DNA of 64,000 nt from an uncultured Clostridia bacterium (GCA_945983355.1 CAMFSU010000010.1:1-64000), one strand, 5' to 3'; counted from the first letter of the stretch, positions 10,135 through 20,269 are shown. Program-made: numbers and translations. The notes: generated by a model not told the origin, from the letters alone.

Positions 10135-11514
10135 ATGGATTGCAAACAGTTTTTCGAACAAATTAAAGGTAAAAAAATCGCTATGTGCGGTATCGGGGTT
10201 AGCAACACCCCCCTTATTTTAAACTTTTTAAATAAAGGCGCAAAGGTATATGCCTGTGACCGTCGCACCCGTGAAATGATTGGTGAAATGGCCGACACAC
10301 TTGAAGCGGCAGGGGCAGAGCTTTGCCTTGGTGACGGATATCTTGATGATTTAGAGGTTGATATTATCTTCCGCACCCCCGGTATGAGCTTTAATCTACC
10401 CGAGCTTGAAGCCGCCCGCAAGCGCGGTATTGCCGTAACCAGCGAAATGGAGGTTTTCTTTGACCTTTGTCCCGCAACACTTTTTGCGGTCACCGGCTCG
10501 GACGGAAAGACCACAACCACCACCCTTATTGCCAAAATGCTTGAGGCCGAGGGTAAAAAGGTTTTTGTTGGCGGTAATATCGGCAAGCCCTTACTTCCCG
10601 AAATTGAAAATATAACCGCTGATGACTTTGTTGTGGTTGAGCTTTCATCCTTCCAGCTTATTTCTATGAGAAAAAGCCCTGATGTTGCAGTTGTTACAAA
10701 CCTTGCACCCAACCATTTAGATGTTCACAAGGATATGGAAGAATATATCGACGCTAAAAAGAACATTATTCTTCATCAAAATGCTTTTTCACGCACTGTT
10801 TTAAATCAGGACAACGATATAACAGTTGACTTTAAAAAATATGTTCGCGGTCAGTCGCTTTCTTTCAGTATGGAAAAGCCACTTAAAAACGGTGCTTGGC
10901 TTGAAGATGACGGCACTATCCATATGTCATACCGCGGTATTGATGCCCCCATTATGCACCGTGATGATATTGCCATTTTGGGTGACCACAATGTTGAAAA
11001 TTATCTTGCCGCAATTACTGCCGTTTGGGGCTTTGCGGGTATGGATTCTATCAAAAAGGTTGCAAAGGAATTTATGGGTGTTGAACACCGCATTGAATTT
11101 GTGCGCGAGGTAAACGGTGTTAAATACTATAACGACTCTATTGCTTCAAGCCCAACAAGAACTATTGCAGGGCTTAAAGCATTTTCCAAAAAGGTTCACC
11201 TCATTGCAGGCGGCTATGATAAGCACATTCCTTATGAACCGCTTGTACCCTATATTTTAGAAAAGGTTGAAAAGCTTTATCTTTGCGGTGCAACCGCCGA
11301 CAAAATTGAAAAAGCCGTTAGAAACGATAAAAGCTATAACGGTGTGCCCGAAATTATAAGGGTAGAAAATGTTGAAGCCGCTGTTAAAAAGGCGCACGAA
11401 ATTGCAAAAGCGGGCGATGTTGTAACCTTAAGCCCCGCAAGTGCAAGCTTTGATGCTTATCCAAATTTTGTTGCAAGAGGCAATCATTTTAAAGAATTGG
11501 TAAACAAACTGTAA
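10135..11514 (+). CDS. murD: UDP-N-acetylmuramoyl-L-alanine--D-glutamate ligase
   Basis: VTGSDGKTTTTTLIAKML, NLAPNHLDVHKDMEEYIDAK, YNDSIASSPTRTIAGLKAF; RBS GTGGAGG before ATGGATTGC. Confidence 0.95.
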   Translation: MDCKQFFEQIKGKKIAMCGIGVSNTPLILNFLNKGAKVYACDRRTREMIGEMADTLEAAGAELCLGDGYLDDLEVDIIFRTPGMSFNLPELEAARKRGIAVTSEMEVFFDLCPATLFAVTGSDGKTTTTTLIAKMLEAEGKKVFVGGNIGKPLLPEIENITADDFVVVELSSFQLISMRKSPDVAVVTNLAPNHLDVHKDMEEYIDAKKNIILHQNAFSRTVLNQDNDITVDFKKYVRGQSLSFSMEKPLKNGAWLEDDGTIHMSYRGIDAPIMHRDDIAILGDHNVENYLAAITAVWGFAGMDSIKKVAKEFMGVEHRIEFVREVNGVKYYNDSIASSPTRTIAGLKAFSKKVHLIAGGYDKHIPYEPLVPYILEKVEKLYLCGATADKIEKAVRNDKSYNGVPEIIRVENVEAAVKKAHEIAKAGDVVTLSPASASFDAYPNFVARGNHFKELVNKL

Positions 11515-12527
11515 TGAATATTAAAGATTTACTTTTTAAACTTTCAAAGCTTGATGCTGCGGGTAATGTTACCTCGGCATCTGACTTTGCTTATGGTATT
11601 TTGTCAAAATACACCACCGCCGAAAAAACACAGGGACTGACAGTAATTGGCTTTTTGGACGGTAAGAACGACTATACCCTAATGCTTGACGCCCACATTG
11701 ACCAAATTGCAATGGTGGTAACCGACATTGATGACAACGGCTTTTTAACTGTGTCAAACGCAGGCGGTATTGATATTCGCACTCTTCCCGCAAGAGAGGT
11801 TATTGTTCACGGTAAAAGCGACATTTCAGCCGTATTTTGCTCTACCCCGCCACACCTTGCAAAAGGGGATGCCGAATATAACGACATTGCCGATATTAAG
11901 CTTGATACTGCGCTTGGCAGTAAAGCAAAGGAAATTATCTCGGTGGGCGATATTGTAACCCTTTCGGGCAACCCTTATGATTTACAAAACAACCTTGTTT
12001 GCGGTAAATCGTTTGATGACCGCGCAGGTGTTGCCTGCCTTTTAATGTTGGCGCAAAAACTTAGCGGCAAAAAGCTGCCAATAAATGTTGCCTTTGTTTT
12101 GTCCGATGGGGAGGAATTAGGCCTTCGTGGTATTCGCCCCGCGGCTTTCAGGGTAAACCCCCAAGAAGCCATTGCTATTGATGTTAGCTTTGGCGATGGC
12201 ATCGGCATTAGTGATACCGAATGTGGAAAGTTAAATAAAGGTGCAATGATTGGAATTTCGCCATCACTTTCAAAGGAAATTTCAAATAAACTTAAATTTA
12301 TCGCAAAAGAAAGTGATATACCATATCAGCTTGAAGTTATGGGCGCTAAAACCGGCACAAATGCCGATATGATTGCCGTTAATCGCGAGGGTGTAAAAAC
12401 CTGTACCCTTTCAATTCCGCTTCGCAATATGCACAGCGACAGCGAAATTTTATCACTTTCTGATTTAGAAAGCGTTTGCGATTTGCTTTATGAATATATA
12501 ATGGCAGGGGGTTGTTTTAATGGTTGA
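11514..12527 (+). CDS. M42 family metallopeptidase (first tandem copy)
   Basis: MLDAHIDQIAMVVT, GKSFDDRAGVACLLMLAQ, LSDGEELGLRG. Confidence 0.9.
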   Translation: MNIKDLLFKLSKLDAAGNVTSASDFAYGILSKYTTAEKTQGLTVIGFLDGKNDYTLMLDAHIDQIAMVVTDIDDNGFLTVSNAGGIDIRTLPAREVIVHGKSDISAVFCSTPPHLAKGDAEYNDIADIKLDTALGSKAKEIISVGDIVTLSGNPYDLQNNLVCGKSFDDRAGVACLLMLAQKLSGKKLPINVAFVLSDGEELGLRGIRPAAFRVNPQEAIAIDVSFGDGIGISDTECGKLNKGAMIGISPSLSKEISNKLKFIAKESDIPYQLEVMGAKTGTNADMIAVNREGVKTCTLSIPLRNMHSDSEILSLSDLESVCDLLYEYIMAGGCFNG

Positions 12528-13521
12528 TTTACTTCAAAACCTTTGCCTTTTAAATGGTACTTCGGGCGATGAAAAAAGCGTTCGTGACTTTATAATTAGC
12601 GAAATTAAGGGTTTTTGCGATTGTGAAATTGACAATTTGGGCAACCTTATTTGCTTTAAAAAGGGTGAAAAAACACCCAAAAACCGCCTTATGCTTGACG
12701 CACATATGGATGAGGTCGGCGTTATTATAACATCAGTCACATCCGACGGATTTTTAAAATTTGAAACTGTTGGTGGTATTGATGCCGCTACCCTTATGTT
12801 TAAAAAGGTTAAAATTGGCGATACAGTTGGTGTTATATCGGCAAAGCCAATTCACCTTTTATCAAAGGAAGAAGGCAAAAAAGCACCAAAAACAGATTCG
12901 CTTTATATCGACATTGGCGCAACCGATAAGGAAAACGCCCTTGACCTTGTAAACCTTGGAGATACAGGCGTTGTATTAAGTGATTTTACTGTTATGGGCG
13001 ACTGTGTAAAAGCCAAGGCACTTGATGACCGTGTTGGCTGTGCGGTGCTTATAGCCCTTTTAAAAGAAAAGGCCGAATATGACTTTTATGCAGTTTTTTC
13101 TACCCAAGAAGAAATTGGCACACGCGGTGCAAGGGTTGCGACCTTTGCCGTAAACCCTGACTATGCCTTGGTGCTTGAAGCCACCACCGCCGCCGATATT
13201 GCAGGCGTTTTAAACGATAAATCGGTTTGCAATTTAGGGAATGGCCCCGCCGTTTCGTTTATGGACCGCGCCACACTTTATGATAAAGAGCTTTATAACA
13301 CCGCCTTAAACAGCGGTATTACTTGCCAACCTAAACGTGCAGTTGCGGGGGGTAATAATTCGGGGGCTATCCATTTAAGCCGCGAGGGTGTAAAAACACT
13401 TGCCATTTCTCTGCCCTGCCGATATATCCACACCGATTCAAGTGTAGCAAATTTGGGCGATATTGAAAATATGCTAAACCTTACAAAATATATGATGGGC
13501 AGTATTTTAAAAGATGATTAG
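12520..13521 (+). CDS. M42 family metallopeptidase (second tandem copy)
   Basis: MLDAHMDEVGVIIT, KALDDRVGCAVLIALL, STQEEIGTRGA, HTDSSVANLGDIENM. Confidence 0.92.
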   Translation: MVDLLQNLCLLNGTSGDEKSVRDFIISEIKGFCDCEIDNLGNLICFKKGEKTPKNRLMLDAHMDEVGVIITSVTSDGFLKFETVGGIDAATLMFKKVKIGDTVGVISAKPIHLLSKEEGKKAPKTDSLYIDIGATDKENALDLVNLGDTGVVLSDFTVMGDCVKAKALDDRVGCAVLIALLKEKAEYDFYAVFSTQEEIGTRGARVATFAVNPDYALVLEATTAADIAGVLNDKSVCNLGNGPAVSFMDRATLYDKELYNTALNSGITCQPKRAVAGGNNSGAIHLSREGVKTLAISLPCRYIHTDSSVANLGDIENMLNLTKYMMGSILKDD

Positions 13522-14197
13522 TTTAACCGACAATTTACCACAGTTTTCGGTGCTTTCGGCCGAAATGGTGAAAATCAACTGCCTTTTTGACAGTTATAAA
13601 GATGATGACAGCGTTATGTTTTGGGTGCAAGACGGTGACAAGTGCGTTATTGCTATGACCGATGGGAATATGATTATTTACAACAATAATGCCGACTTTT
13701 CAGAGCTTTCAGAGTTTGTAAATGTGCTTTCCCCCGCATGTGTTTTTAGTGATATTAAAACCCTTGAAAAACTAAACCATCTGCCCGACGAAAACATAAA
13801 TGTTGTTTATAAAAAAGCCGATATTAAGGGACAAGCCCAAGGCGACACCCTTTCAAGTGATGAGCTTTATAAGCTTTTAGATGTTGATGGACTGTCACTG
13901 CCCGATTATCCGCACTTTGCGGTGGATTATTGTAGGCGGCTTAATCACGGCTTTGCGGATTATTTTGCAATAAAGGACAAGTGTGCTGTAATAACCTTTA
14001 ATTCGGGTGACAGGGCAATTATTAACGGACTTGCAAGTCACCAAAAGGGCTTTGGCACAGTTGCTCTAAACGGCATTTTACAAAAAAACGTGGGACGAGA
14101 TTTTTTGGCCTGTTGCCGTGACAGTGTGTTACCCTTTTATTTAAAAAACGGATTTGAAAAATTATATAATGCAGGATATTGGGTGAAAAATAAGTGA
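13514..14197 (+). CDS. GNAT-like acetyltransferase-related protein
   Basis: C-terminal LASHQKGFGTVALNGILQKNVGRDFLACCRDSVLPFYLKNGFEKLYNAGYWV resembles a GNAT fold; overlaps neighbours. Confidence 0.6.
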   Translation: MISLTDNLPQFSVLSAEMVKINCLFDSYKDDDSVMFWVQDGDKCVIAMTDGNMIIYNNNADFSELSEFVNVLSPACVFSDIKTLEKLNHLPDENINVVYKKADIKGQAQGDTLSSDELYKLLDVDGLSLPDYPHFAVDYCRRLNHGFADYFAIKDKCAVITFNSGDRAIINGLASHQKGFGTVALNGILQKNVGRDFLACCRDSVLPFYLKNGFEKLYNAGYWVKNK

Positions 14198-15459
14198 ATA
14201 TAAAAAACTTTTTTAATATTGATGATGAGCTTTTAGCGCTTGATAAAGAAATATTAGACTCTTTAAAGCAACGCTTTTTAGAAATTGATGACATAACCGA
14301 ATATAACCAACTTAAAGTGCTTAACGCTTTCATTAAAAACGGCGTTAGCGAGGCAAATATGTCGGGCTCGACAGGTTATGGTTATGATGATAGGGGCCGC
14401 GAAATTTTAGAGCGTGTTATGGCCGACTGTATGGGTGCTGAGGATTCGATTATGCGCCACAACTTTGTTTCGGGTACACACACCTTAACCGTTGCCTTAT
14501 TCGGTATTTTAAGACCAAACGACAAGGTTTTGGTGCTTACAGGCAGACCTTATGACACCATTACAGGCGTGTTTGGCATTGATAGTAAAAAAGACGGCTC
14601 TTTAAGTGATTTTGGTGTAGAATATAACGAGGTTGCTTTGTTGCCCGACGGCACACCCGATATTGAAGAAATTAAAAACCGCCTTTCAAAAGATAACTAT
14701 AAAATGGCTTATATTCAGCGTTCACGCGGTTATTCAACAAGGCCCACCTTGGTTATTGATGACATTAAAAAGCTTTGTGATGCCGTTAAAGAGGTGTCAC
14801 CAAGCACAATTATAATGGTTGATAACTGCTATGGCGAATTTGTTGAAAAGCTTGAGCCCTGCGATGTGGGCGCTGACCTTTGTGCCGGCTCACTTATTAA
14901 AAACCCCGGCGGCGGTATTGCCAGAACAGGCGGCTATATTGCAGGCAGACGTGATTTAGTTGAAAAATGTGCCGACCGTCTCACCTGCCCCGGTGTTGGC
15001 AAGGAAGTTGGCGCAACCCTTGGTATGAGTCGCGAATTATATTTGGGTCTTTTCCAAGCGCCTCATATTGTGGGGGAAGCAGTTAAAACTGCCGTTTACA
15101 CCTCTGCCCTATTTAGCAAAATGGGTTATGAAGTTTCACCTAAACCGTTTGAAAAGCGCGGTGACATTGTGCAATGCGTAACACTTGGCTCTGCCGAAGG
15201 TCTTGTGGCATTTTGTCAAGGTATGCAAAGCGGTGCACCTGTTGATGCCTTTGTTGTGCCTGAGCCGTGGGATATGCCGGGATATACCGACCCTGTAATT
15301 ATGGCGGCGGGTGCATTTACCTTAGGCGCTTCTATCGAGCTTTCAGCCGACGGTCCCCTTCGCGAGCCCTATGCCGCTTGGATGCAGGGCGGTCTTAATT
15401 TCCACAGCGCCAAGGCAGGCGTGCTTTTGGCGGCACAAAAAATTAGAAATGGAAGATAA
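14194..15459 (+). CDS. Methionine gamma-lyase family / aluminum resistance-type PLP protein
   Basis: STGYGYDDRGREILERVMADCMGAEDSIMRHNFVSGTHTL, DNCYGEFVEKLEP, SLIKNPGGGIARTGGYIAGR. Confidence 0.9.
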   Translation: MNIKNFFNIDDELLALDKEILDSLKQRFLEIDDITEYNQLKVLNAFIKNGVSEANMSGSTGYGYDDRGREILERVMADCMGAEDSIMRHNFVSGTHTLTVALFGILRPNDKVLVLTGRPYDTITGVFGIDSKKDGSLSDFGVEYNEVALLPDGTPDIEEIKNRLSKDNYKMAYIQRSRGYSTRPTLVIDDIKKLCDAVKEVSPSTIIMVDNCYGEFVEKLEPCDVGADLCAGSLIKNPGGGIARTGGYIAGRRDLVEKCADRLTCPGVGKEVGATLGMSRELYLGLFQAPHIVGEAVKTAVYTSALFSKMGYEVSPKPFEKRGDIVQCVTLGSAEGLVAFCQGMQSGAPVDAFVVPEPWDMPGYTDPVIMAAGAFTLGASIELSADGPLREPYAAWMQGGLNFHSAKAGVLLAAQKIRNGR

Positions 15460-15464
15460 TTTTA

Positions 15465-16133
15465 ATGAAACAAATTTTTGAAGGCACTGTTTTTGATATT
15501 TTACCAACTCAAAACGGCATTTTGTTTTCATATCATAAAGACACATTGGATGATAAAATCGTTATCGGCTATAAAATGCTTTCCTTTGACACACGAAGCT
15601 TTAACGATGTTGCCAAGAATATTTACCTTTTAACAAAGTTTGGCGGTAATTATAGGGCGGTTATAAATTATTGCAAAAATTATATTTTAACAAAGTCTAT
15701 TGTTTTGCCAAACGGAAAGGTATTTATTCTAAAGCCCGATGGTGAGGCAATGCTTATCGATGCTGATGCCACACCCATTTGGCAGGGCGAGCTTACCTAT
15801 CGTGGCTGCAAGGCAAGTGATGTTGCGGTTTATAAAAGCTCACTTTGGACCGCATTTAGCGACTGTAATGTTTTGCTTCGTTATAACCTTTCAACCATGC
15901 GGGAGGAGCTTCGTATCGGCGGCAATAATTCGCCCTTTAATAAGCCAAAAAGTCTTTTCATTAAGGATGATACTGCAATTATCAGCAACCAAAATGCAAA
16001 AAATTTGATAAGTGTTAATTTAGAAAGCTATTCGGTTTCAGAAATTGAAGCATTTGAGGAAGAGGTTATACAGTACATTGAAGTCGGTATTTACCGCTTT
16101 GCCCTTTTGAAATCGGGTATTTATATGATTTAA
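15465..16133 (+). CDS. Hypothetical protein
   Basis: Intact ORF directly downstream of the lyase; no recognised motif. Confidence 0.65.
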   Translation: MKQIFEGTVFDILPTQNGILFSYHKDTLDDKIVIGYKMLSFDTRSFNDVAKNIYLLTKFGGNYRAVINYCKNYILTKSIVLPNGKVFILKPDGEAMLIDADATPIWQGELTYRGCKASDVAVYKSSLWTAFSDCNVLLRYNLSTMREELRIGGNNSPFNKPKSLFIKDDTAIISNQNAKNLISVNLESYSVSEIEAFEEEVIQYIEVGIYRFALLKSGIYMI

Positions 16134-16212
16134 AGCATTTATTTTAAATTTGTGCTTGATTATTTTAAGCTGTTATGTTATAATAACTTTCGCTGTGATA
16201 AACAGCCAATTT

Positions 16213-16289
16213 GCGCTGATAGCTCAGTAGGATAGAGCATCTGCCTTCTAAGCAGAGGGTCGGGGGTTCGAATCCCTTTCAGCGTGCCA
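16213..16289 (+). tRNA. tRNA-Arg (anticodon TCT), CCA encoded
   Basis: Cloverleaf GCGCTGA...TAGCTCAGTAGGATAGAGC...TCTGC-CTTCTAA-GCAGA...GGGGGTTCGAATCCC...TCAGCGT-G-CCA. Confidence 0.93.
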
Positions 16290-16503
16290 ATTAAAAGAGA
16301 GTAACGTCGAAGATGTTGCTCTCTTTTAATTTTTACATTAAATAGGGATTCGAAGCCCGAGGGGGGCACGAAGCGTTAAGCAAAACAGTTTAAATAACTG
16401 TTTTGTAGCTGAGTGGTGCGAAGACGGGTACTGCGAGCATTGCGGAGCGGTCGTCGAGCAGGAAATACGCGAAGCGGATTTACCCTTTCAGCGTGCCAAT
16501 TAA
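16274..16503 (+). repeat. 21-bp direct repeat of the tRNA-Arg 3' end (copies 16274..16294 and 16483..16503)
   Basis: ccctttcagcgtgccaattaa occurs exactly twice, 209 bp apart; each copy is followed by its own terminator. Confidence 0.9.
16291..16335 (+). terminator. Terminator after tRNA-Arg
   Basis: ATTAAAAGAGAG...CTCTCTTTTAAT plus T-tract. Confidence 0.85.
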
Positions 16504-16541
16504 GAGGAATCAGTCCGTAGGATTGGTTCCTCTTAATTTTT
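16499..16541 (+). terminator. Second terminator after the tRNA 3'-end repeat
   Basis: ATTAAGAGGAA-TCAGTCCGTAGGATTGG-TTCCTCTTAAT plus TTTT. Confidence 0.8.
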
Positions 16542-16570
16542 ATATGGAGAAATGGATTCGAACAATATAA

Positions 16571-16598
16571 AAAACCACCCAATTTCTTGGGTGGTTTT
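16571..16598. terminator. Terminator downstream of ilvE
   Basis: AAAACCACCC aatttctt GGGTGGTTTT with flanking A/T tracts. Confidence 0.85.
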
Positions 16599-16616
16599 AA
16601 ATTTGGTATTAAATTA

Positions 16617-17678
16617 TTAAATTTCTTTAATCCAACCGAATGTATCATCAAGCTTGCCCCACTGAATACCTGTTAAGGTATCGTAAAGTGACTGAGTAAC
16701 CTCACCGATTTCGCCGTTGTTTACAGGGTATTTAACACCCTTATAGCAAAGCTCACCAATAGGTGATACAACTGCGGCGGTGCCACAGCCCCAAGCTTCT
16801 TCTAAAGTGCCGTTTTCCATTGCGGCTTCAAGCTCGTCGATGCTTAAAAGGCGTTCTTCAACTTCAAAGCCCTTTGATTTAAGCACTTCAATGCAAGACA
16901 TACGGGTGATACCGGGGAGAATTGAGCCCGAAAGCATAGGGGTAACGATTTTGCCGCTAATTTTGAACATAACGTTCATAGCGCCAACTTCTTCGATATA
17001 CTTTCTTTCAACACCGTCAAGCCACAAAACTTGGCTGTAACCTTGTTTTGCTGCGCGTTCGCCCGCGCGGTTTGATGCAGCATAGTTACCGCCGCATTTT
17101 GCATAACCTGTACCGCCGCGAACTGCACGAACATCCTCGTCCTCAATCATAATTTTAACGGGGTTTATACCCTCGGCATAATAACTGCCAACGGGAGATG
17201 CAATTATAACATAGGTTGCGTTATGAACTGCGTGAACACCCAAGGATTCATCATTACCGAACATAAAGGGGCGAAGGTAAAGTGATGTACCTTCAGCAGA
17301 CGGTGTCCAGTCCTGTTCAAGCTCAACAAAGGTGGTAAGCACCTGCATTGCCAAATCTTCTGGGATTTCGGGGAGACAAAGACGCTCTGCCGAACGGTTC
17401 ATACGACGAATATTTTCAATTGGGCGGAACATTTGCACCTTGCCGTCCTTACGGCGATATGCTTTAAGACCTTCAAAAATTTCACTGCCGTAATGAAGCA
17501 CAGTTGATGCGGGGTGAAGTGAAATGTTTTCAAACGGTACTATTCTTGCATTATACCAACCCTTTTCACTGTTCCAGTCCATCATAAACATATGGTCGGT
17601 AAAAATTTTACCAAAGCCCAATGTACTGCTGTCGGGTTTTTCCTTTAAAACGGCAGCTTTAGTAATTTTAATTTCCAT
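16617..17678 (-). CDS. ilvE: Branched-chain amino acid aminotransferase
   Basis: VLHYGSEIFEGLKAYRRKDGKVQMFRP, QVLWLDGVERKYIEEVGAMNVMF, SGSILPGITRMS; start set at MEIKITK. Confidence 0.95.
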   Translation of the reverse strand: MEIKITKAAVLKEKPDSSTLGFGKIFTDHMFMMDWNSEKGWYNARIVPFENISLHPASTVLHYGSEIFEGLKAYRRKDGKVQMFRPIENIRRMNRSAERLCLPEIPEDLAMQVLTTFVELEQDWTPSAEGTSLYLRPFMFGNDESLGVHAVHNATYVIIASPVGSYYAEGINPVKIMIEDEDVRAVRGGTGYAKCGGNYAASNRAGERAAKQGYSQVLWLDGVERKYIEEVGAMNVMFKISGKIVTPMLSGSILPGITRMSCIEVLKSKGFEVEERLLSIDELEAAMENGTLEEAWGCGTAAVVSPIGELCYKGVKYPVNNGEIGEVTQSLYDTLTGIQWGKLDDTFGWIKEI

Positions 17679-17690
17679 TATAAACACTCC

Positions 17691-18224
17691 TTAATTCTCT
17701 GCACCAATGTTCATAGCTTTTAAGTTAATTTCTAACATATCGGCACGCTTTGCAGAAATAACCTTTTTAAGTGCTGACATAACGGTTTCTTCATTATAAC
17801 CGCCAAGCTCTTTTAAAATTTTACCAACAATAATCATATTAGCCAAGGTGGGCATTTGGTTATCACTTGCAAGCTTGGTTGCGGGGATATAGTAAACAGT
17901 AACATCGGTACGGTTAACCTTGCGTTCGATAAGTGATGAGTCAACAAAAATTACGCCGCCTGCCTTAACGCTGTCCTCATATTTATCAAGTGAAGGCAAA
18001 TTCATTGCAACCAAAACATCGGGCTTAGAAACAATGGGAGAGCCAACAGGTGTATCGCTTACAATAACGCTGCAGCTTGCAGTACCGCCACGCATTTCAG
18101 GGCCGTAAGACGGAAGCCAGCTTACCTGCTTATCTTCAGTAAGGCCTTTATAAGCTATAAACTTGCCCGAAAACAAAATACCCTGACCGCCAAAGCCGGC
18201 AAATAAATACTGGGTTGTTGCCAT
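17691..18224 (-). CDS. 2-oxoacid:ferredoxin oxidoreductase gamma subunit (VOR/KOR type)
   Basis: [41 protein letters not shown]. Confidence 0.93.
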   Translation of the reverse strand: MATTQYLFAGFGGQGILFSGKFIAYKGLTEDKQVSWLPSYGPEMRGGTASCSVIVSDTPVGSPIVSKPDVLVAMNLPSLDKYEDSVKAGGVIFVDSSLIERKVNRTDVTVYYIPATKLASDNQMPTLANMIIVGKILKELGGYNEETVMSALKKVISAKRADMLEINLKAMNIGAEN

Positions 18225-18226
18225 AA

Positions 18227-18979
18227 TTATTCTGCCTCCTTTTCAGCGGTGTTGTCCTTATAAACGCCAAGCGGATAATAAGGAATCATTTTTTCGTCTA
18301 CCCACTGAAGTGCCTTTTGAGGTGTAAGACCCCAGTTGGTAGGACAGGTAGAAATAACTTCAATAAGTGAGAAGCCCTTGCCCTCTACTTGATTTTGGAA
18401 TGCCTTTTTAATGGCTTTCTTAGCGTTTTTAACATTTTTAACATTGTTAACTGCTACACGTTCAAGATATTGCGCGCCATCAACCTGTGAAAGCATTTCG
18501 CAAACCTTAATCGGAAAACCGCAATGGTCGGTATCACGGCCATAGGGTGAGGTTTGGGTGATTTGACCGGGTAAAGAGGTAGGCGCCATCTGACCGCCTG
18601 TCATACCATAAATTGCGTTGTTAATGAAAATAATTGTGATATTTTCATTTCTTGCGGCAGAGTGAACGGTTTCAGCCATACCGATTGATGCCAAGTCACC
18701 GTCGCCTTGATATGTAAATACAATATTTTCAGGATTAGCACGCTTAACGCCTGTTGCAACTGCGGGAGCACGACCATGAGCCGCTTCAATCATATCGCAG
18801 TTAAAATAGTTATAAGCCATAACCGAGCAACCAACAGGTGCAATACCTATGGTTTTACCTTCTATACCGAGCTCATCAATAACCTCAGCAACCAAACGGT
18901 GCACAATACCGTGGGTGCAACCGGGGCAATAGTGAAGCGGAACATCGGTTAAAGCGTGTGGTTTTTCAAATACTACCAT
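18227..18979 (-). CDS. 2-oxoacid:ferredoxin oxidoreductase beta (TPP) subunit
   Basis: YCPGCTHGIVHRL, YQGDGDLASIGMAETVHSAARNENITIIFINNAIYGMTGGQMAPT. Confidence 0.95.
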   Translation of the reverse strand: MVVFEKPHALTDVPLHYCPGCTHGIVHRLVAEVIDELGIEGKTIGIAPVGCSVMAYNYFNCDMIEAAHGRAPAVATGVKRANPENIVFTYQGDGDLASIGMAETVHSAARNENITIIFINNAIYGMTGGQMAPTSLPGQITQTSPYGRDTDHCGFPIKVCEMLSQVDGAQYLERVAVNNVKNVKNAKKAIKKAFQNQVEGKGFSLIEVISTCPTNWGLTPQKALQWVDEKMIPYYPLGVYKDNTAEKEAE

Positions 18980-20040
18980 TATTTTGCACCTCCGTTTGCT
19001 TTTTCGATAGCAGCCAAAACTTCTTCAGGTGACGGAATCATACCGCCAACGCGACTGCAAAGAATATATTCACCCTTGCATTTTGTTGCAAGCTTAACAT
19101 CCTCAAGCATTTGACCCATTGAAAGTTCAACGCTGATGAAAGTATGTGCCTTTTCAGCAGCTTTTTCAAACACTTTTGTGGGGAAGGGCCACAAGGTGAT
19201 GGGTCTAATCATACCAACCTTTATACCCTGCTTTCTTGCCTCTACAATAGCGTTTTTAGCCACGCGGGACGCAATACCAAAAGCGGCAACGCAAATTTCG
19301 GCATCATCCATCATATATTCTTCATACATAACTTCGTTTTCTTCTATGTACTTATAACGCTCATAGCGTTCCAAGTTGGACTTTTCCAAAGCGTCGGGCT
19401 GTAAGAAAAGTGAATTTACGATGTTATGCTCTCTTTCCATTTTAGTGCCTGTTGTAGCCCAGGGTTTTTCGGGCATTGGCTTAACATCATAATCAAGAGC
19501 AACGGGCTCCATCATTTGACCCATTGTACCATCAGCCAAAATCATAGAGGTCATACGGTATTTATCAGCAAGCTCAAAGCCCTTAATTGTCAAATCTGCC
19601 ATTTCCTGAACAGATGCAGGTGCTAAAACTAACATTCTAAAGTCACCGTGACCGCCTGCTTTTGTTGCTTGGAAATAGTCCGACTGTGAGGGTTGAATAC
19701 CACCAAGACCGGGACCACCGCGCTGAACATTAACAACAAGTGATGGCAAGTCAGCACCGGCAAGATAAGAAAGACCTTCGCCTTTAAGTGAAATTCCGGG
19801 GCTTGAAGAGGATGTCATAACACGAAGACCTGTTGAAGCAACGCCGTAAACCATATTGATTGCGGCAATTTCGCTTTCGGCCTGTAAGAAGCAACCGCCG
19901 ATTTTGGGCATTCTTTTTGCCATATAAGCGGCAATTTCAGTTTGGGGGGTAATAGGATAACCGAAGTAATGGCGACAGCCAGCAATTATTGCGGCTTCGG
20001 CAATGGCTTCGTTACCTTTCATTAAAACCTTATCAGCCAT
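18979..20040 (-). CDS. vorB: 2-ketoisovalerate:ferredoxin oxidoreductase alpha subunit (VorB type)
   Basis: LMKGNEAIAEAAIIAGCRHYFGYPITPQTEIAAYMAKRMP, TSSSSPGISLKGEGLSYLAGADLPSLVVNVQRGGPGLGGIQPSQSDYFQ. Confidence 0.9.
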   Translation of the reverse strand: MADKVLMKGNEAIAEAAIIAGCRHYFGYPITPQTEIAAYMAKRMPKIGGCFLQAESEIAAINMVYGVASTGLRVMTSSSSPGISLKGEGLSYLAGADLPSLVVNVQRGGPGLGGIQPSQSDYFQATKAGGHGDFRMLVLAPASVQEMADLTIKGFELADKYRMTSMILADGTMGQMMEPVALDYDVKPMPEKPWATTGTKMEREHNIVNSLFLQPDALEKSNLERYERYKYIEENEVMYEEYMMDDAEICVAAFGIASRVAKNAIVEARKQGIKVGMIRPITLWPFPTKVFEKAAEKAHTFISVELSMGQMLEDVKLATKCKGEYILCSRVGGMIPSPEEVLAAIEKANGGAK

Positions 20041-20047
20041 TTTTACA

Positions 20048-20263
20048 CTACCTTTCTACTGTGATGATGCAGTCGGGACACATTGTTGCACAAAAAGCAC
20101 AAGCAATGCAGTCGTCCATATTAACTGCCTGGACGGGATGATGTCCCTTTGCGTTAATTTTATCTGTGGCAAGTGTTAAAACCTTTTTGGGACATACATC
20201 AACGCACAGCCCACAGCCCTTACACTTGTCAGTTTTAAAAGTAAGTTTTGCCATATAGAGCAC
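20048..20263 (-). CDS. 2-oxoacid:ferredoxin oxidoreductase delta subunit (2x[4Fe-4S])
   Basis: CKGCGLCVDVCP and CIACAFCATMCP; directly upstream of the alpha subunit. Confidence 0.92.
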   Translation of the reverse strand: MLYMAKLTFKTDKCKGCGLCVDVCPKKVLTLATDKINAKGHHPVQAVNMDDCIACAFCATMCPDCIITVER

Positions 20264-20269
20264 TCCTTC

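Noticed and set aside
14022-14333. 103-aa minus-strand ORF
   Set aside because: Antisense to the junction of two overlapping plus-strand genes.
16178-16369. Minus-strand ORF with GIRTPDPLLRRQMLYPTELS
   Set aside because: It is the antisense translation of tRNA-Arg, a well-known spurious ORF type.
16376-16651. Minus-strand 91-aa ORF after tRNA-Arg
   Set aside because: Overlaps the repeated tRNA 3' end, two terminators and the ilvE end; no RBS or coding character.
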